The notes under the pieces: model-generated
The model's database searches: none
What the model was told of the DNA's origin: nothing
Seen by the model: the letters and a program-made list of their open reading frames with translations, nothing else
NCBI GenBank assembly: GCA_964652075.1
Contig: CAZYZQ010000002.1
Coordinates: 1-36,800 of the forward strand
DNA: 36,800 nucleotides
Source: CAZYZQ01 sp964652075
GTDB lineage: Bacteria > Bacillota > Clostridia > Oscillospirales > Oscillospiraceae
Reading direction: 5' to 3'
In this document: one piece after another, positions 35,072-36,800 of the stretch
How positions within the stretch are numbered: the first letter of the stretch is position 1
Layout of the letters: each line of letters starts with the position of its first letter
Position numbers and translations under genes: made by a program

Positions 35072-35293
35072 ATGCAAACACTCAAACAGGCCCGTGTCGG
35101 GGATACGGTGACCGTCGTGAAGCTCCACGGCGAGGGCGCGGTCAAGCGTCGGATTATGGACATGGGGATCACGAAGGGCGTCGAAATTCATATCCGCAAG
35201 GTCGCACCGCTCGGGGATCCGATCGAGGTGACGGTGCGCGGCTATGAGCTGTCAATCCGCAAAGCGGACGCGGAAATGATCGAAACGGCGTAA
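35072..35293 (+). CDS. FeoA-family ferrous iron transport protein (second copy)
   Basis: A 73-residue FeoA-type SH3-like protein: MQTLKQARVGDTVTVVKLHG, AVKRRIMDMGITKGVEIHI, DPIEVTVRGYELSIRKADA. The RRIxDMGITKGVEI and GYELSIRKxDAExI motifs are the standard FeoA form, more typical than the first copy. Tandem feoA genes before feoB are usual in Clostridia. ATG 35072 has GGAGGGAG upstream, just after the first feoA stop. Confidence 0.93.
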   Translation: MQTLKQARVGDTVTVVKLHGEGAVKRRIMDMGITKGVEIHIRKVAPLGDPIEVTVRGYELSIRKADAEMIETA

Positions 35294-35337
35294 AACAGGA
35301 GAAAAAGAAGAGAAGACCCTATTTTCATGGTCATGAG

Positions 35338-35351
35338 TTAGCGAAAACTAA
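35338..35351 (+). promoter_or_regulatory. Operator copy upstream of feoB
   Basis: TTAG-CGAAAA-CTAA, 41 bases before the feoB start and inside the operon. It suggests separate or additional metal control of feoB. Confidence 0.6.
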
Positions 35352-35392
35352 TTTTAGTACGCTGACGCAAACTGCCGGAAAGGAGAAAACGC

Positions 35393-36800
35393 ATGAATCT
35401 GCGAATTGCCCTTGCGGGCAACCCGAACTGTGGCAAGACGACGCTGTTCAACGCCCTGACGGGCGCGAACCAGTTCGTCGGCAACTGGCCGGGCGTTACG
35501 GTTGAAAAAAAGGAGGGCAAGCTCAAAAAGCATGACGGCGTCACCATCGCCGACCTGCCGGGCATCTACTCGCTCTCGCCCTATACGCTGGAAGAGGTTG
35601 TGGCGCGAAACTACCTGATTTCCGAGCGCCCGGACGCCATCCTGAACATCGTGGACGGCACAAACCTCGAGCGCAACCTCTATCTCACGACCCAGCTGAC
35701 CGAGCTGGGCATCCCGGTCGTCGTTGCGATCAACATGATGGATGTGGTGCGCAAGAACGGCGACAAGATCAACACAAAGGAGCTCTCCCGGGAGCTGGAC
35801 TGCCCGGTTGTGGAGATTTCCGCGCTGAAGGGAAGCGGCGTCATGGAGGCCGCGGAGGCGGCAATCGAGGCCGCGCAGCACGGCAAGACCGAGCCGCAGC
35901 ACACCTTCTCCGGCGCCGTTGAGCACGCGATTGCCCACATCGAGGAGGCGGCGCTGCACGACCGCCCGGCCGAGCAGCAGCGCTGGTACGCGATCAAGAT
36001 CTTTGAGCGCGACGAAAAGGTGCTCGCGCAGCTGAATATCCCCGATGCGACGCTCGTACACATCGAGCAGGACATCAAGGCCGCCGAGGAGGAGCTGGAT
36101 GACGACGCGGAGTCCATCATCACGAACGAGCGCTACATCTACATCGCTTCTCTGATGAAGGGCTGCTACCAGAAGCAGAAGGCCGGAAAGCTTTCAACCT
36201 CCGACAAGATCGACCGGATTGTGACAAACCGCTGGGCGGCGCTGCCGATCTTTGCGGTGGTCATGTTCCTGGTCTACTACATCTCCGTCACGACCGTCGG
36301 CACTTGGGCGACGGACTGGGCGAACGACGGCCTGTTCGGCGACGGCTGGCATCTGTTCGGCATCGGCTCCGGCCAGTATGACGAGGAGATGACAGAATAC
36401 GCCAAAACGGAAGTCTGGACAGATGAATTTGTCGCCACCGTGCAGGCTGCGGCCGATGCGGACGTCATCGGCGCGGACGAGGTGCTCGGCGCGATCGAGG
36501 ACGAGGACTTCGGCGGCTTCGACGAATCGTTCGGCACCTATGCGGACGCCATGGAGGAGGCGGGCTTCCCCGTCGCCGACGCCTATGACGCGGCCATGGA
36601 GAACGCGCCCGACACGGCGGACTACGGCGTGTGGGTGCCCGGCATCCCGGTGCTGGTGGAAAAGCTTTTGACCGCCATCGGCTGCGCCGAGTGGCTCTCG
36701 AGCCTGATTCTGGACGGCATTGTCGGCGGCGTCGGCGCGGTGCTGGGCTTTGTGCCGCAGATGCTGGTGCTGTTTATCTTCCTCGCGTTTTTGGAGGCGT
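35393..36800 (+). CDS. feoB: Ferrous iron transporter FeoB (3' end beyond window)
   Basis: The first 469 codons of a G-protein-coupled Fe2+ membrane importer. GTPase motifs: G1 GNPNCGKTTLFNALTG, G3 DLPGIYSLSPYT, G4 NMMD and G5 SALKGSGV. The helical spacer (about residues 165-270) follows, then the first membrane helix near RWAALPIFAVVMFLVYYISV. Between this and the next conserved membrane part (LILDGIVGGVGAVLGFVPQ) is an acidic insert, about residues 325-412, not usual in FeoB. ATG 35393 follows AAAGGAGAA. The stop lies outside the window. Confidence 0.95.
   Translation, partial: MNLRIALAGNPNCGKTTLFNALTGANQFVGNWPGVTVEKKEGKLKKHDGVTIADLPGIYSLSPYTLEEVVARNYLISERPDAILNIVDGTNLERNLYLTTQLTELGIPVVVAINMMDVVRKNGDKINTKELSRELDCPVVEISALKGSGVMEAAEAAIEAAQHGKTEPQHTFSGAVEHAIAHIEEAALHDRPAEQQRWYAIKIFERDEKVLAQLNIPDATLVHIEQDIKAAEEELDDDAESIITNERYIYIASLMKGCYQKQKAGKLSTSDKIDRIVTNRWAALPIFAVVMFLVYYISVTTVGTWATDWANDGLFGDGWHLFGIGSGQYDEEMTEYAKTEVWTDEFVATVQAAADADVIGADEVLGAIEDEDFGGFDESFGTYADAMEEAGFPVADAYDAAMENAPDTADYGVWVPGIPVLVEKLLTAIGCAEWLSSLILDGIVGGVGAVLGFVPQMLVLFIFLAFLEA

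Overview
The window looks like a metagenome-assembled or draft scaffold from a high-GC anaerobic gut Firmicute. The best fit is the Oscillospiraceae (Oscillibacter, Flavonifractor or Intestinimonas type). The grounds are an Rnf complex, Clostridia-type molybdenum genes, a RicT-HolB pair, a CadC-type efflux locus, an SLH-domain surface protein, clean TTGACA/TATAAT-type promoters with AGGAGG ribosome sites, and high GC throughout. Two runs of 100 N (5001-5100 and 25142-25241) are scaffold gaps.

Layout. 1-3419: an Rnf operon (rnfC-D-G-E, minus strand, continuing off the left edge) behind a strong promoter. 3476-4404: a tRNA-Gly(CCC) gene, its terminator, then an AT-rich island made of twelve tiny hairpins followed by a four-helix-bundle (S23/IVS-type) protein gene. 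4407-8437: a decay zone with fragments of an ABC-2 permease, a TetR regulator, a CotH-like lipoprotein and an SLH surface protein carrying a stop and two frameshifts. 8523-11772: a MarR regulator, and a metal-efflux operon (CadC-like sensor, free HMA metallochaperone, P1B-ATPase) with its operators. 11781-17301: housekeeping genes ricT, holB, a small membrane protein, an MBL-fold hydrolase and recQ.

17351-32616 is a molybdenum region, nearly all on the minus strand. One operon runs from a promoter at 25095 through a roughly 215-nt structured leader (candidate molybdenum-cofactor riboswitch) into modA-modB-modC-moeA-(MoCF protein)-moaA-mobB::moaC-mog::moaE-like. Upstream lies a second operon: an autoregulated GntR gene, a cytoplasmic DMSO-reductase-family molybdoenzyme, its four-cluster ferredoxin subunit, a protein in which a TorD chaperone domain is fused to an AsrA-like iron-sulfur subunit, and an AsrB-like flavoprotein. 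mobA, needed for the bis-MGD form of the cofactor, is a separate gene nearby. Together these encode molybdate uptake, cofactor assembly and a soluble, probably NAD(P)H-fed, molybdoenzyme of unknown substrate. No AsrC sirohaem subunit is present in the window.

32694-36800: an ACT-domain protein overlapping an unrecognised 502-residue protein, then a feoA-feoA-feoB iron-uptake operon (feoB cut by the window end) with five copies of a TTAG-N6-CTAA operator.

The most interesting items are the hairpin array with its S23-like gene, the TorD-AsrA/AsrB/molybdoenzyme assembly, and the two cofactor-gene fusions, one of which still carries a plausible internal start signal at the join.
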